Shown: positions 8,722 to 18,303 of the stretch, piece by piece
Layout of the letters: every line of letters starts with the position of its first letter
How positions within the stretch are numbered: the first letter of the stretch is position 1
Assembly (NCBI GenBank): GCA_965233855.1
Contig: OZ247586.1
Location: forward strand, 620,001 to 684,000
Reading direction: 5' to 3'
From: Megaera_A sp965233855
Lineage (GTDB): Bacteria > Pseudomonadota > Alphaproteobacteria > Rickettsiales > Rickettsiaceae
DNA: 64,000 nt
The notes under the pieces: generated by a model
What the model was told of the DNA's origin: nothing
Database searches by the model: none
What the model saw: only the letters and a program-made list of their open reading frames with translations
Program-made: the position numbers and the translations under genes

Positions 8722-10053
8722 TTAATCAATTGGTCCTGACCAATCCGCATCTGATGCATCATGAGGTGTTGGGATTATTCTTTCGTTATGACCTGTGAAA
8801 TCCATAGTATAAATTCTATTTAATCCATTAGTTCTTTTTTTGCTCGGTGGAGATCCTTTTGTAAATGCTAAAACTCTGCCGTTATTTGCCCAAGAAGGGC
8901 TTTCAACTAGGTATCCTCTAGCGATTAATCTCTCTGTATTTTGCTTTTCATTAGCATCAGGATGAAGTATACCGATTGTAAAACCTAATTCACGGCTTAC
9001 TTTAGTAAATGCAATATAGTTTCTACTTGACCATTCTGGTTCTGCATAGGATCCTCCACCAAAGCTAATTCTTTTAATAGATGAACCATTCCTATTCATA
9101 ACAAAAATTTGACGACTGCCATGTCTATCAGAATTAAAGGCTATTTTTTTTCCATCTGGAGAATAGCTTGGTGATGTGTTAATACTATTACCCTTAGTAA
9201 GCTGTACCTTTCTTTTATTTTTTAAATTGATTTCGTATATATGGGTATTACCATCTCTTGCAACGGACATAAGTGCATTTTTACCATCTGGTGAAAATCT
9301 TGGAGCAAATGACATTCCTGGGAAATTTCCTATCAATTTACTTCTACCGTTTCTTAAGTTCAGCATATGAACTTGGGGAGTGCCATTTTTATAAGATAAA
9401 TATAGTACTTTTTTGCCATCTGGTGAAAACCTTGGGGTTAGAACTAGATCCTTTCCACTTGTAAGGTATTGATGATTTTCACCATCTTGGTCCATTATAG
9501 CTATACGTTTCACTCGCTTTAGGTAAGGTCCAGATTCGGAAATATAAATAATCCTAGTATTGAAGTATCCTTCATATCCTGTGATTTTATGATAGATTTT
9601 ATCTGATATTTTATGAGCAACTCTTCTCCATAATTTTTCAGATAACTCAAATGATTCACTAACCATTGGTTTTTCTAGAATGGTATCCCAAAGGGTAAAT
9701 TTCACTTGTAGTTTACCTGATGCAAGGCTAGTTACATCTCCATTAACTAGAAGTGAAGCATTGATTTGTTGCCAAGCTGCAAATAGAGGTTTGTGAGAGG
9801 TTCCAGTCTTGTTTTCAATAAAAGCAGCTTTAGATATAGGTCGAAACATGCCCGACCACCTAAGGTCATTAGATATTACTTCCACTATTTTTTTTGCTAA
9901 ATGATTGTCAGTAGGGTCGATGCCAGCAAAGTTATTTATAGCTAGAGGGATGGGATCGGAATGGCCGCCAGTTATATTTATAGAATTACTTGCAATTATG
10001 TTTAGAGAAAAAACAAGTGTAATTATAGAAAAAAATAGTTTTATATATTGCAT
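8722..10053 (-). CDS. tolB: Tol-Pal system protein TolB
   Basis: Periplasmic beta-propeller of the Tol-Pal system, which couples the inner membrane to Pal and the outer membrane during cell constriction. The 443-residue protein has an N-terminal signal peptide (about residues 1-21, MQYIKLFFSIITLVFSLN). A TolB N-terminal domain follows, then repeated WD40-like propeller blades with the 'FSPDGKKVLYLS' signature, seen at least four times. It ends in DADWSGPID, typical of TolB. It is last in a tolQ-tolR-tolA-tolB run. No pal gene follows; an IS scar and Tn3 debris lie immediately downstream. Confidence 0.97.
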   Translation of the reverse strand: MQYIKLFFSIITLVFSLNIIASNSINITGGHSDPIPLAINNFAGIDPTDNHLAKKIVEVISNDLRWSGMFRPISKAAFIENKTGTSHKPLFAAWQQINASLLVNGDVTSLASGKLQVKFTLWDTILEKPMVSESFELSEKLWRRVAHKISDKIYHKITGYEGYFNTRIIYISESGPYLKRVKRIAIMDQDGENHQYLTSGKDLVLTPRFSPDGKKVLYLSYKNGTPQVHMLNLRNGRSKLIGNFPGMSFAPRFSPDGKNALMSVARDGNTHIYEINLKNKRKVQLTKGNSINTSPSYSPDGKKIAFNSDRHGSRQIFVMNRNGSSIKRISFGGGSYAEPEWSSRNYIAFTKVSRELGFTIGILHPDANEKQNTERLIARGYLVESPSWANNGRVLAFTKGSPPSKKRTNGLNRIYTMDFTGHNERIIPTPHDASDADWSGPID

Positions 10054-10078
10054 AATGAAAATGTATTTATATTAAGTT

Positions 10079-10915
10079 CTATTGTGCTAATTGGCTTGGG
10101 TCAAAAATCAGATTAAATTCTTTCCATATATCATAACGATCTGATGGTAAGTTTTCAATAGGACTTGATTTTCTTACAGCTCTTATAGCGCTTTCTGCTG
10201 TTAATTTGCATGTGGTATTAGAGTTTAATGGACAAATAATATTTTTAATAACCACATTTTTAATTTCTCCACTTTTTTCAAGAGTCATATGTAATAAAAC
10301 TCTTACCTCTGCAAGTTTTTCAGCTCCAACTGGAGGTCTCCAATTTTTCTCTATTTGTCCTTTTACGAGAAGTTTCTCTGTAATTGACAGCGGTGATTCT
10401 TCGTCATAGTCAGCTCCTCTTGCAGTTTTGTTTCCTTGTTTTTGGATATCTTGGCTACGTGTTGGGGTTTTTGCGTTTGTGCCCTTGGATTCTTTTTCAA
10501 GGTTCTTTAATATTGACTCCATTGGATCGTCATTATTCTGCTGAGCTTTCTTTTTGGGAGGTTTCTTTTTTACTTTTGCTTTCTTTTTATTAGGAACAAT
10601 TTCTTTTTTCTTTGGAGTAGGCTTTTTTTCTATTTTCTTTTGAGGTGGTGTAGGTATCTTTTTTTGCTTTGGTTTTGAAGTTTTAACTTGCTTAGATTTT
10701 TTTGCTATTTTAGCTTCTTGTTTAGATTTATTTTCAGTTTTAATATTAGCTATCTCGCTGATAGGGACTATTTCAAAAGTTAAGACATCCTTCTCTTCTG
10801 GTAGCTTTTCAAATGCAAATGGTAGTCCAAAATAAAACAATCCCACTATAAATAAATGTAGTAGGGTAGATAGAATCAATGCTCCTTGGAACTTTTTCTT
10901 CTCTTGTTTCTTCAT
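10079..10915 (-). CDS. tolA: TolA / TonB-like energy transducer
   Basis: A 278-residue protein with one N-terminal transmembrane helix (about residues 14-33). A Lys/Pro-rich, highly basic linker (about 60-125) is expected to span the periplasm, and a C-terminal TolA/TonB-type domain (about 175-270) follows with a Cys pair (NIICPLNSNTTCK). It links TolQR proton flow to TolB/Pal. The start ATG overlaps the tolR stop by four bases (ATGA). tolB follows after 25 bases. Sequence alone would leave TonB possible; the operon position favours TolA. Confidence 0.88.
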   Translation of the reverse strand: MKKQEKKKFQGALILSTLLHLFIVGLFYFGLPFAFEKLPEEKDVLTFEIVPISEIANIKTENKSKQEAKIAKKSKQVKTSKPKQKKIPTPPQKKIEKKPTPKKKEIVPNKKKAKVKKKPPKKKAQQNNDDPMESILKNLEKESKGTNAKTPTRSQDIQKQGNKTARGADYDEESPLSITEKLLVKGQIEKNWRPPVGAEKLAEVRVLLHMTLEKSGEIKNVVIKNIICPLNSNTTCKLTAESAIRAVRKSSPIENLPSDRYDIWKEFNLIFDPSQLAQ

Positions 10916-11343
10916 TTATGTTTTATATCTGAAATAAGTGCAACTTTAGTAAATCCAGCACTATGAATTTTTGACATTGTTTCAATAATTACACCGTAAG
11001 GCACAGTTTTATCTCCTTTTACAAAAATTCTAGTATCTTTCTTTTCCTTTGTTATATTGTTTAGTTTAGTGATTAATTCTTTTGAATCAATTTTAGTTTC
11101 TGTGATATATAATTGATTGTTTTTATCTATACTAATTACTAAAGGCGTGAATTGTCCTGATACTGGAGCAGATTCTGTTTTTGGTAAGTCAACGTCAATA
11201 CCAGCTACCAGCATTGGTGAAGTTATCATAAAGATAATTAGCAAAACAAGCATGACATCAACCATTGGAGTCACGTTGATCTCGTTCATTAATCTTCTGC
11301 GGTTGCGTCTATTATTACCTTGTCCCTGAGATGATATAGCCAT
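10912..11343 (-). CDS. tolR: Tol-Pal subunit TolR (ExbD/TolR family)
   Basis: A 143-residue inner-membrane protein of the ExbD/TolR family. A basic N terminus (NNRRNRRR) is followed by the conserved EINVTPMVDVMLVLLIIFMI segment. Asp29 in the single transmembrane helix is the proton-pathway residue of the family. The C-terminal periplasmic part has the typical KGDKTVPYG turn. It lies 2 bases after tolQ and overlaps tolA by 4. Confidence 0.95.
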   Translation of the reverse strand: MAISSQGQGNNRRNRRRLMNEINVTPMVDVMLVLLIIFMITSPMLVAGIDVDLPKTESAPVSGQFTPLVISIDKNNQLYITETKIDSKELITKLNNITKEKKDTRIFVKGDKTVPYGVIIETMSKIHSAGFTKVALISDIKHK

Positions 11344-11345
11344 AA

Positions 11346-12077
11346 TTACATTTTTTCTTCATCAATTGCTCTAGATAGTAGTGAGTTTAATTCACCTATA
11401 AAATTATCAATTTTATTTTCTATATTTCCAACATCCGAGCTTAAATAATTATAGAAAATTGTTGCGGGAATCGCTGCAAAAAGTCCTATTGCTGTCGCAA
11501 GAAGAGCTTCTGCAATACCAGGAGCAACAACAGCTAATGTAGTATTTTTGGATGCTGCGATAGATTGAAAACTATGCATAATTCCCCAAACCGTACCAAA
11601 TAAGCCTATAAAAGGAGCGGCTGACCCAACAGTAGCTAAAAACCCTAATTTTTTATCTAGCTGCTCTATTTCTCTGTTTCTTGATAGATTCATAGAGGTT
11701 ATTATTCTATCTTTTTGTCCTATTTTTAAAGTCTCGGTCTTCTTTTTTTCGTCACTTTTACTTTTTTTGCACTCATTAATAGCACTAACAAAAACTGCAG
11801 ATAGCGGGTTATCTATTGACTTTTTTACTTTTTCATACAATTCGTCTAGTACTTGACCTGACCAAAATAAATCTTCAAATGATTTCATTTTAGATTTTAG
11901 AGAAGAGTAATGTAGCATTTTGCTAATAATTATTGCCCATGTCCAAACAGAAGCAAGAACTAACAAAAAAACAACAGACTTTCCAACAAAATCTAAAGAT
12001 GAAACTAATGATAAAATAGATAAATCCACTGCAGAGCTTGCAGTAGTTACAACCTGCTCGGTGCTTTCTAATGCCAT
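11346..12077 (-). CDS. tolQ: Tol-Pal subunit TolQ (MotA/TolQ/ExbB family)
   Basis: A 243-residue proton-channel subunit with three predicted transmembrane helices: one near residues 28-52 and a pair near 145-215. The MotA/ExbB signature is present as ATVGSAAPFIGLFGTVWGIM and EALLATAIGLFAAIPATIFYN. It works with TolR to energise TolA. It is the first gene of the tolQRAB operon and is divergent from der across a 210-base intergenic region. Confidence 0.96.
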   Translation of the reverse strand: MALESTEQVVTTASSAVDLSILSLVSSLDFVGKSVVFLLVLASVWTWAIIISKMLHYSSLKSKMKSFEDLFWSGQVLDELYEKVKKSIDNPLSAVFVSAINECKKSKSDEKKKTETLKIGQKDRIITSMNLSRNREIEQLDKKLGFLATVGSAAPFIGLFGTVWGIMHSFQSIAASKNTTLAVVAPGIAEALLATAIGLFAAIPATIFYNYLSSDVGNIENKIDNFIGELNSLLSRAIDEEKM

Positions 12078-12287
12078 AATTTTAATAAATGTTTTAGGTT
12101 TTAATTGGTTAATCTGAATTGGATATTATTATTGCACATTTTGTGTAGTATCGTAAACATAATCTTTAGTTTTTTATATATAGCTATTATCACTGTGAGT
12201 TTCATTTGTTTTTCATAGTTTTTTGTTTATGTCTGTAGCAATTTATGATAATAATGGCGATTAATGAATTTATGTATTTAAAATAGA
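12078..12287. promoter_or_regulatory. Divergent intergenic region tolQ / der
   Basis: This 210-base AT-rich gap lies between two divergently transcribed operons and must hold the promoters of both. I cannot fix a -35/-10 pair with confidence among the many AT-rich candidates. No hairpin, repeat or RNA gene stands out. Confidence 0.4.
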
Positions 12288-13634
12288 ATGAAAAAGAAAA
12301 TCATAGCACTTGTTGGTAGGCCGAATGTAGGTAAATCAACGTTGTTTAATAGGCTGAGTCTAAGAAAAAAAGCAATAGTGCATGATAAGCCTGGAGTTAC
12401 TCGTGATCGTAAATATTCTGATGCAAGAATTGGACCAATGGAATTTACAGTTGTTGATACGCCAGGTTTAGAAGAATCGGAGGAAGGTAAGCTTGAGCAT
12501 AGAATGATGCAGCAAACTATGGTATCTATTGCAGAAGCTGACCTTGTTTGTCTGATTGTTGATAACGAGGCAGGTATAACTCCTGCAGATAAATTCTTTG
12601 CTGATTTTGTTCGTAAATACAGTAAAAAACAAATAGTTATAGCTAATAAGTCAGAAAAACAATTCATTCATGATAAAGCTTATTATAAGCTAGGTTTTGG
12701 AGTTCCTGTGCCAATTTCAGCAGAGCATGGTCAAGGAATGGCTGATTTATATGAAGCAATTGCTGAACAGATTGATACAGAAGAAGGGGAGGAAATTTCA
12801 GATCCTTTTACTGGTGATAATATTCAAATTGTAATTGCAGGCAGACCAAATGCTGGTAAATCAACTTTTGTTAATTCAATAGTTGGTGATGAGAGAATGT
12901 TAACAGGTCCTGAAGCTGGTATTACGCGCGAGTCAGTTGAAGTTTCCTGGCAATATCAAGGTCATAATATGAAGCTAATTGATACTGCTGGCCTTCGTAA
13001 GAGATCAAATGTAAATCAAAGTTTAGAGAAATTATCAACCGGTGATGCAATAGGTAGTATTAAATTTGCAAATACAGTTATTTTAATGCTAGATGCAACT
13101 ATTGCTCTAGAGCAGCAAGATTTAACTATCGCAAATTATGTTATCGATCAGGGGAGAAGCTTAGTTATAGCAGTAAATAAATGGGATTTAGTGCGTAAAA
13201 AAAGAGAATATGAAGAAGAATTTGAATATAAATTGGGTACACATCTCCCCCAGGTCAAAGGAGTCCCAGTTGTTTATCTTTCGGCTATTGATGATTCTAA
13301 AACATCTGTAGTACTTGATAAATGTATAGAAATATACAAGCTTTGGAATAAGAAAATTTCAACGAGTAAACTTAATGACTGGCTATCATTTGCTCTCGAG
13401 CGTCATCCTCTACCCATTCAGAAGAAATTAGGGCGTAGAGTTCGTATTAAATACATGACTCAAACTAAAACGAGGCCGCCTACTTTTAAACTATTTACTA
13501 ATGACCCAGATAGCGTTACTGATGCATATAGGAAATATTTAATGAATTCTCTTAGAGATGATTTTGATATGCCAGGTGTTCCAATTCGTTTTCACTTCAT
13601 GAAGTCAGATAATCCTTATGCAAAGAAAAAATGA
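12288..13634 (+). CDS. der: Ribosome-assembly GTPase Der (EngA)
   Basis: Two GTPase domains in tandem, the hallmark of Der. The first P-loop is GRPNVGKST (about residue 10), with DTPG and NKSEK motifs. The second P-loop is GRPNAGKST (about residue 186), with DTAG and NKWD. A C-terminal KH-like domain follows, with VRIKYMTQTKTRPPTFKLF. The length of 448 residues is normal. It acts in 50S subunit maturation. The hemD start overlaps its stop by four bases. Confidence 0.98.
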   Translation: MKKKIIALVGRPNVGKSTLFNRLSLRKKAIVHDKPGVTRDRKYSDARIGPMEFTVVDTPGLEESEEGKLEHRMMQQTMVSIAEADLVCLIVDNEAGITPADKFFADFVRKYSKKQIVIANKSEKQFIHDKAYYKLGFGVPVPISAEHGQGMADLYEAIAEQIDTEEGEEISDPFTGDNIQIVIAGRPNAGKSTFVNSIVGDERMLTGPEAGITRESVEVSWQYQGHNMKLIDTAGLRKRSNVNQSLEKLSTGDAIGSIKFANTVILMLDATIALEQQDLTIANYVIDQGRSLVIAVNKWDLVRKKREYEEEFEYKLGTHLPQVKGVPVVYLSAIDDSKTSVVLDKCIEIYKLWNKKISTSKLNDWLSFALERHPLPIQKKLGRRVRIKYMTQTKTRPPTFKLFTNDPDSVTDAYRKYLMNSLRDDFDMPGVPIRFHFMKSDNPYAKKK

Positions 13635-14305
13635 GTGCATCAATCTTACTAACTAGAGCTAAATCTGCCAATGCAATTTTAAAGGAAAAGTTGATCTCAT
13701 TTGGTTATGATTTACTAGAATGTAGTTTGATTGAATATGAATTATTGCCATTTGATTCTTCCATTTTAGGAAATTATCAAGATATTGTCGTTACTAGTAA
13801 TTTTGTAGCAAATCATATCCCTGAAGCAAGTGAAAGTACTAAATATGCATGGGTTGTTGGAGAAAAATCTAGTGAAATTTTAAAGGAAAAAGGTTATCAA
13901 ATTAAGTTTTGTGCTCAGAATGCTGTTTTTCTAAAAAAAGAATTAATTAAAATCAACAATAAAAAGGCTATTTATCTTTCTGGAAATCAAATTACAGTAG
14001 ATATGCCGCAATCTATAGAGCGTAATATTTTTTATAATACTCATTATAAAAAAGCTCTTACAAAGATAGAAATTCAAAACTTTAAAAATAGAGTAGATTA
14101 TATTTTACTCTATTCAGAAAATTGTGCAAAAACCCTATTGCAACTATTACTAGAAAATGATTTAGTAAAATATCTAGAAAACACAACAATAGTTGCTATA
14201 AGTTATAAGGTTGGTAGGGTAGTAGAAAACCATTTCAAAAATTTAGAGATTTGTAATGGTAGTGTGGAAATAATAGAATTTTTAGAAAAAATAAATGACA
14301 GATAA
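13631..14305 (+). CDS. hemD: Probable uroporphyrinogen-III synthase HemD
   Basis: HemD closes hydroxymethylbilane into uroporphyrinogen III in haem synthesis. The family is poorly conserved. Supporting points are the 224-residue length, the N-terminal ILLTRAKSANAILKEKL pattern with an early conserved Tyr/Glu segment, the central IVVTSNFVANHI, and the context. It is followed by a Mic60-like gene and hemY, the standard alphaproteobacterial order. It overlaps der by 4 bases and the next gene by 11. Confidence 0.75.
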   Translation: MSASILLTRAKSANAILKEKLISFGYDLLECSLIEYELLPFDSSILGNYQDIVVTSNFVANHIPEASESTKYAWVVGEKSSEILKEKGYQIKFCAQNAVFLKKELIKINNKKAIYLSGNQITVDMPQSIERNIFYNTHYKKALTKIEIQNFKNRVDYILLYSENCAKTLLQLLLENDLVKYLENTTIVAISYKVGRVVENHFKNLEICNGSVEIIEFLEKINDR

Positions 14306-15074
14306 AAAGAAAAAAACTGAAGAAAAAGCTGAAGAGCAAAAAAAATCCGGAAAGTTTTTTAAAGCTTTTCTACTAATTACACTGATTTTTGTAGTTGGGA
14401 TATATATGGTTGTACAAAATAGACCAGATCTTGTTGAAAGAATTTATCCTAATAAAACAGCAAATACTAATGAAGAAAATGTAGATCAAGAATTAATAAA
14501 AGAAGCTTTAGAAGACAGCTATTCAGTCGGTCCTGAACCACCCGTGTTAGAGCTTGATTCTGAAAAAGAGAGTGAAGAGCAAGATATAAATTTGGAGTCA
14601 ACAGAGCCAGATAGTGAATTCGGTGATGTGATTGAAGTAGAAGAATCTTTAGATCCTTATGAAGAAATAGTAGAAAAGGAAGCAAAAGCTTTTGACGGCT
14701 CTGCATTAAAGAGTAAATTTAATCAATATAGAATATTTTTAAGTAATGCTAATTCTATAATTACAAAATTTAGAGCTGGTGATAATTATGATTTTGAACT
14801 TAAATCATTCAAAAAACATATTCATCCGTCACATATTAACGAAATTATTAAGCTACTAGAATCATATAATAGTTTGCAAAATAATTTAGTGAATTCAGAT
14901 GAAGAAGAGGTTGATTCTATCCAAGCAAAGCTACTTGCAAAATTTGTTAAAATAAGAAAAACAGATTCTGTTGATAGTGAATTTTTAAATATTAAGTCTA
15001 AAATAGATGAAAGACTCGATATATTTACAAATTATCTTTATTCACAGAGTTTGCAAGATAGTTTAGTCAAGTAA
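14295..15074 (+). CDS. Mic60/mitofilin-like membrane protein
   Basis: The 259-residue protein has a Lys/Glu-rich cytoplasmic start, one transmembrane helix (about residues 23-40), a very acidic low-complexity linker (about 55-125) and an alpha-helical C-terminal region. The layout and the position between hemD and hemY are those of the alphaproteobacterial Mic60 (mitofilin) homologue, which shapes intracytoplasmic membranes. It is shorter than many homologues, and the C-terminal mitofilin signature is not clear to me. The call therefore leans on synteny. Confidence 0.55.
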   Translation: MTDKKKKTEEKAEEQKKSGKFFKAFLLITLIFVVGIYMVVQNRPDLVERIYPNKTANTNEENVDQELIKEALEDSYSVGPEPPVLELDSEKESEEQDINLESTEPDSEFGDVIEVEESLDPYEEIVEKEAKAFDGSALKSKFNQYRIFLSNANSIITKFRAGDNYDFELKSFKKHIHPSHINEIIKLLESYNSLQNNLVNSDEEEVDSIQAKLLAKFVKIRKTDSVDSEFLNIKSKIDERLDIFTNYLYSQSLQDSLVK

Positions 15075-15099
15075 TTATAATAGTTATAGAGCATATACA

Positions 15100-16170
15100 A
15101 TGATAAGATTTTTAATTCTATGTACGGTTTTTTTCCTTTTATATATCGCTTTTAGTGCGGTCGGGGAATTTGATTCAATTCTCCAATTCTCAGCATATGG
15201 TTATGAAATAGAGTCTACATTATTTACATTTACTGCATTCTTTATTGCGACTCAATTAGTTTTAATGATTGTATTAAAATCGATATTCTTAGTATTTGAT
15301 ATGCCTTCTATTATAAAGAAGAAATGGCATAAGAGAAAACTGATCAAAATTAATAAAAAACTATTAAATGTTCTTGCAGAACTTTTGATGGGTAATAGAA
15401 AAAAATCATTATCTATGACTAATAGCATGATTAGTGATATTGATGAAGATAATAAGGAAGTTATAAATCTTGTTTTAGCAGAAGCAGAAGAGGGATTTGA
15501 TAAGAAAATACAGCATTTTAGAAACTTGATTGATAAGAAAAATTATAGCGTTTACGCTTCGAAAAGACTGGCAGAAATTTTTTACGAAAATACTCATCAT
15601 AAACAAGCCGAAGAATGTGCATTAAAGGCTTTCAATGAAGACGACACCGATACTGGATTAATGCTTATTCTAATTAGAATTTATGCAAGTCTTGGTGAGT
15701 GGCCAAAACTTGTGTTTATTGTTTCAAAACTACAAAGAGCTGATGTAAAAAAAATTAATGAGAATAATGTAGAGCTAGCTAGTTACTATTATGCAGCTGC
15801 AAAATCATATTTACAAAGCGGTTCTGATGATGAAGCTCTAAAATATTTAGAGTATGCGCTGCAGCTAAATCCCGTATATATTGAAGCGCTAAATTTATTT
15901 ACTGAGTTATCGACTAATGTAAATAATACAGTCGCGATTTTAAAAATATTGAGAGCGGCTTTTTCTGCTAATCCTTGCTTTGAAGTTGCAAGAATGTATG
16001 CAGATAGTGCAACTGGTTCTGCCGAAGCTATTTATGGTACTCTTGCAGGCATCGCGCAACCAGCGAAATACCCGGCTTTATTCTTAGCGCTTGCTGCATA
16101 TCTTGGATTAATTGAAAAAATCACAGAGCTTAAAGAACCTAAACTTATTTCCTATGAGGGAGATGCATAA
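15100..16170 (+). CDS. hemY: HemY-like membrane protein with TPR repeats
   Basis: A 356-residue protein with two N-terminal transmembrane helices (about 2-18 and 41-65) that form the HemY_N region, followed by helical TPR-like repeats (for example YYYAAAKSYLQSGSDDEALKYLEYALQLNP near 228-258). This is the HemY of alpha/gamma-proteobacterial hem operons, thought to organise haem-synthesis enzymes or envelope processes. It is not the protoporphyrinogen oxidase of the same name. It is the third gene after hemD in an apparent operon. Confidence 0.85.
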   Translation: MIRFLILCTVFFLLYIAFSAVGEFDSILQFSAYGYEIESTLFTFTAFFIATQLVLMIVLKSIFLVFDMPSIIKKKWHKRKLIKINKKLLNVLAELLMGNRKKSLSMTNSMISDIDEDNKEVINLVLAEAEEGFDKKIQHFRNLIDKKNYSVYASKRLAEIFYENTHHKQAEECALKAFNEDDTDTGLMLILIRIYASLGEWPKLVFIVSKLQRADVKKINENNVELASYYYAAAKSYLQSGSDDEALKYLEYALQLNPVYIEALNLFTELSTNVNNTVAILKILRAAFSANPCFEVARMYADSATGSAEAIYGTLAGIAQPAKYPALFLALAAYLGLIEKITELKEPKLISYEGDA

Positions 16171-16570
16171 ATGGATTTTGAGTTGAACTCTCAAATTAGT
16201 GTTAAACAAGTGGTTCAATGATTTTGAAAGGGTCTTATAAAAATGATTTAAAAACAAGATTATTTTTTAAAAATATAGTAGGTGATCATTTTCATTTTAC
16301 GGCTTTTGGTATTGATTGGATAAATGAAAAATGGATGGAAGGTAATCCACCTACATACAGAGACTATGCTACAATGTGGCAAAGTGAAGTAGATAGGAGA
16401 AAAAATATGGATCAACGCCAAAGGAAGAATGGGCATATACTAATTATGTACAAAAGCTAATCATAGAAAATCCTAACATTTCTAAAGAAGATATTTTGAA
16501 TCAATGGAATATTATTAGAAGTAAGAACAAAAAAATTGTTTATACAATTCTTGGCTTTTCAAATGAATAA
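16171..16570 (+). pseudogene. DUF6434-like protein, broken by frameshifts
   Basis: Directly after the hemY stop an ATG opens a frame (DFELNSQISVKQ) that stops after 16 codons. A second frame (16218-16460) reads KTRLFFKNIVGDHFHFTAFGIDW...PPTYRDYATMWQSE. A third frame reads TPKEEWAYTNYVQKLIIENPNISKEDILNQWNIIR to a stop at 16568-16570. The three pieces are in register as one protein of the small DUF6434 type ('FFKxIxGxHFHFT...W'). At least two frameshifts are needed, so the gene is dead unless these are sequencing errors. Its 3' end overlaps the zapE start. Confidence 0.6.
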
Positions 16571-17627
16571 AATTATTTTAGACCCAGTACAATTAGAATT
16601 ATCTGAAAAATTAGAAACAATAGCTTCTAATATAAAGCCAACAAATTTTTTAGATGATTTTACTAAAATATTTACAAGAGATAAAAGGTATAGTGGAGTT
16701 TATCTACATGGGAGTGTGGGGCGTGGAAAAACAATGCTAATGCAACAATTTTATAACCAGCTGACTGTTCTAAAAGAAATAGTGCATTACCAACAGTTTA
16801 TGCAGGAAATACATAAAAAAATGCATAAACTCCAGAGTCACTCTACTAATAAAGTGATACAAAATTTAGCAAAAGAAATATCATCTCGATCTCAAGTGAT
16901 TTGTATAGATGAATTTGAAATTAAAGATATTACTGATGCTATGATTAGCATGCGTTTGTTCAAGTGTTTGCAAGCTAATAATGTGTTTATTTTTATTACT
17001 ACTAATACGGAACCTGATTTTTTGTATAAAGATGGTTTACAAAGGAGTGCTTTTTTACCTTTTATTGATACGATAAAACGTAAATTTGAAGTAATACATT
17101 TAGATACCAAAAAAGATTATAGATTTGATTTGGGTGCTAATATAGAAAACAGAGTATTATTCCCGATAAATCAAGTGAATACAAGTGAGTTGCAACGTAT
17201 TCAGTTAAAGCTATGTGATGAGGAAGAACTAAGTGAATCAACTATTGAAGTATTTGGTAGAGAGCTGCTTTTTAAGAGAGTTCACAATAATATATTAATT
17301 ACAGACTTTAACGAATTATTTGAGAGAGATTTGGGATATGGTGATTATGTTGCTCTTTCTAAAAAATTTGGCATTATAGTTCTATCATCAGTTAGGGCGA
17401 TATCTGAAGATGAGAATAATATAGCTACTAGATTTATCAATTTTATTGATAATGCTTATTTTAATCGGGTTTTGCTGTTTATTGAGATTGAATGTAATCC
17501 AGAAAAAATATATATTTCAGGAAGTAAAAAATCAGAGTTTGAGAGAACTGTTTCAAGACTACACGAAATGAACTCTAAGGATTATTTAAAAGATAATAAT
17601 AAGGTGGCTGAAAATGGGTCTGAATAA
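16563..17627 (+). CDS. zapE: Cell-division ATPase ZapE (AFG1 family)
   Basis: AFG1/ZapE-type P-loop ATPase of about 354 residues. It has Walker A in LHGSVGRGKTMLMQQFY, Walker B in VICIDEFEIKDITDAM and the sensor FIFITTNTEPDFLY. ZapE modulates Z-ring stability in bacteria, and the mitochondrial relatives act in protein quality control. A TTG at 16536 would add nine residues, but ATG at 16563 gives the usual family start and I prefer it. It overlaps tmk by 14 bases. Confidence 0.9.
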   Translation: MNKIILDPVQLELSEKLETIASNIKPTNFLDDFTKIFTRDKRYSGVYLHGSVGRGKTMLMQQFYNQLTVLKEIVHYQQFMQEIHKKMHKLQSHSTNKVIQNLAKEISSRSQVICIDEFEIKDITDAMISMRLFKCLQANNVFIFITTNTEPDFLYKDGLQRSAFLPFIDTIKRKFEVIHLDTKKDYRFDLGANIENRVLFPINQVNTSELQRIQLKLCDEEELSESTIEVFGRELLFKRVHNNILITDFNELFERDLGYGDYVALSKKFGIIVLSSVRAISEDENNIATRFINFIDNAYFNRVLLFIEIECNPEKIYISGSKKSEFERTVSRLHEMNSKDYLKDNNKVAENGSE

Positions 17628-18297
17628 ACCACAATTTATAACTTTTGAAGGTGGTGAAGGTTGCGGAAAATCTACACAGAGTAAATTGTTGTACGAATAT
17701 TTAATTTCAAAAAATATTGCTGCAATCCATACGAGAGAGATTGGCGGAACTGTTGAAGCTGAGAAAATAAGACATCTTATAATATATTCAGAATTAAAAC
17801 CTATGTCTGAGTTAATGCTTGTAATGGCAGCGCGTTATGAACACATAAATAAAGTTATTATTCCAGCTTTATTAGAAGGTAAATGGGTGATTTGTGATAG
17901 GTTTATAGATTCAACTGCTTGTTACCAATCTGGAGATTCTGGTTTAACCATAGCAGATATATTTGAACTTCATGAAACCTTAATGACATATAGACCTAAT
18001 AATACTAGTAATATGCATAATTCAGAGATTGATATACATCAAATATCCACTAAAGGTATATTGCCTGATAGAACATTTTTTATGGATGCGCCTCCATCTA
18101 TTGGTTTGGGTAGAGCAACAGAGAGAGGAGATGCAAATAAATTTGAAGATAAAAAACTAGATTTTCACGCGAAAGTTTATGAAAAATTTAAAACAATAGC
18201 AGAAATGCATGATGACAGAGTAATTTCAGTTGATGGAGAAGGTAAAACTATTGATGAAATTCATGAATTTATAAAGACAAGTATTTTTACTAAATAG
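17614..18297 (+). CDS. tmk: Thymidylate kinase
   Basis: It phosphorylates dTMP to dTDP. The 227-residue protein has the P-loop EGGEGCGKSTQS near the N terminus, the DRFIDSTACYQ segment (the family DRY/F-type motif and substrate-binding Arg) and the lid region RATERGDANKFED. An insertion of about 20 residues (TYRPNNTSNMHNSEIDIHQ) precedes the LPDRTFFMD strand, slightly enlarging it over the common 205-215 residues. Confidence 0.95.
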   Translation: MGLNKPQFITFEGGEGCGKSTQSKLLYEYLISKNIAAIHTREIGGTVEAEKIRHLIIYSELKPMSELMLVMAARYEHINKVIIPALLEGKWVICDRFIDSTACYQSGDSGLTIADIFELHETLMTYRPNNTSNMHNSEIDIHQISTKGILPDRTFFMDAPPSIGLGRATERGDANKFEDKKLDFHAKVYEKFKTIAEMHDDRVISVDGEGKTIDEIHEFIKTSIFTK

Positions 18298-18303
18298 ATA
18301 ATT

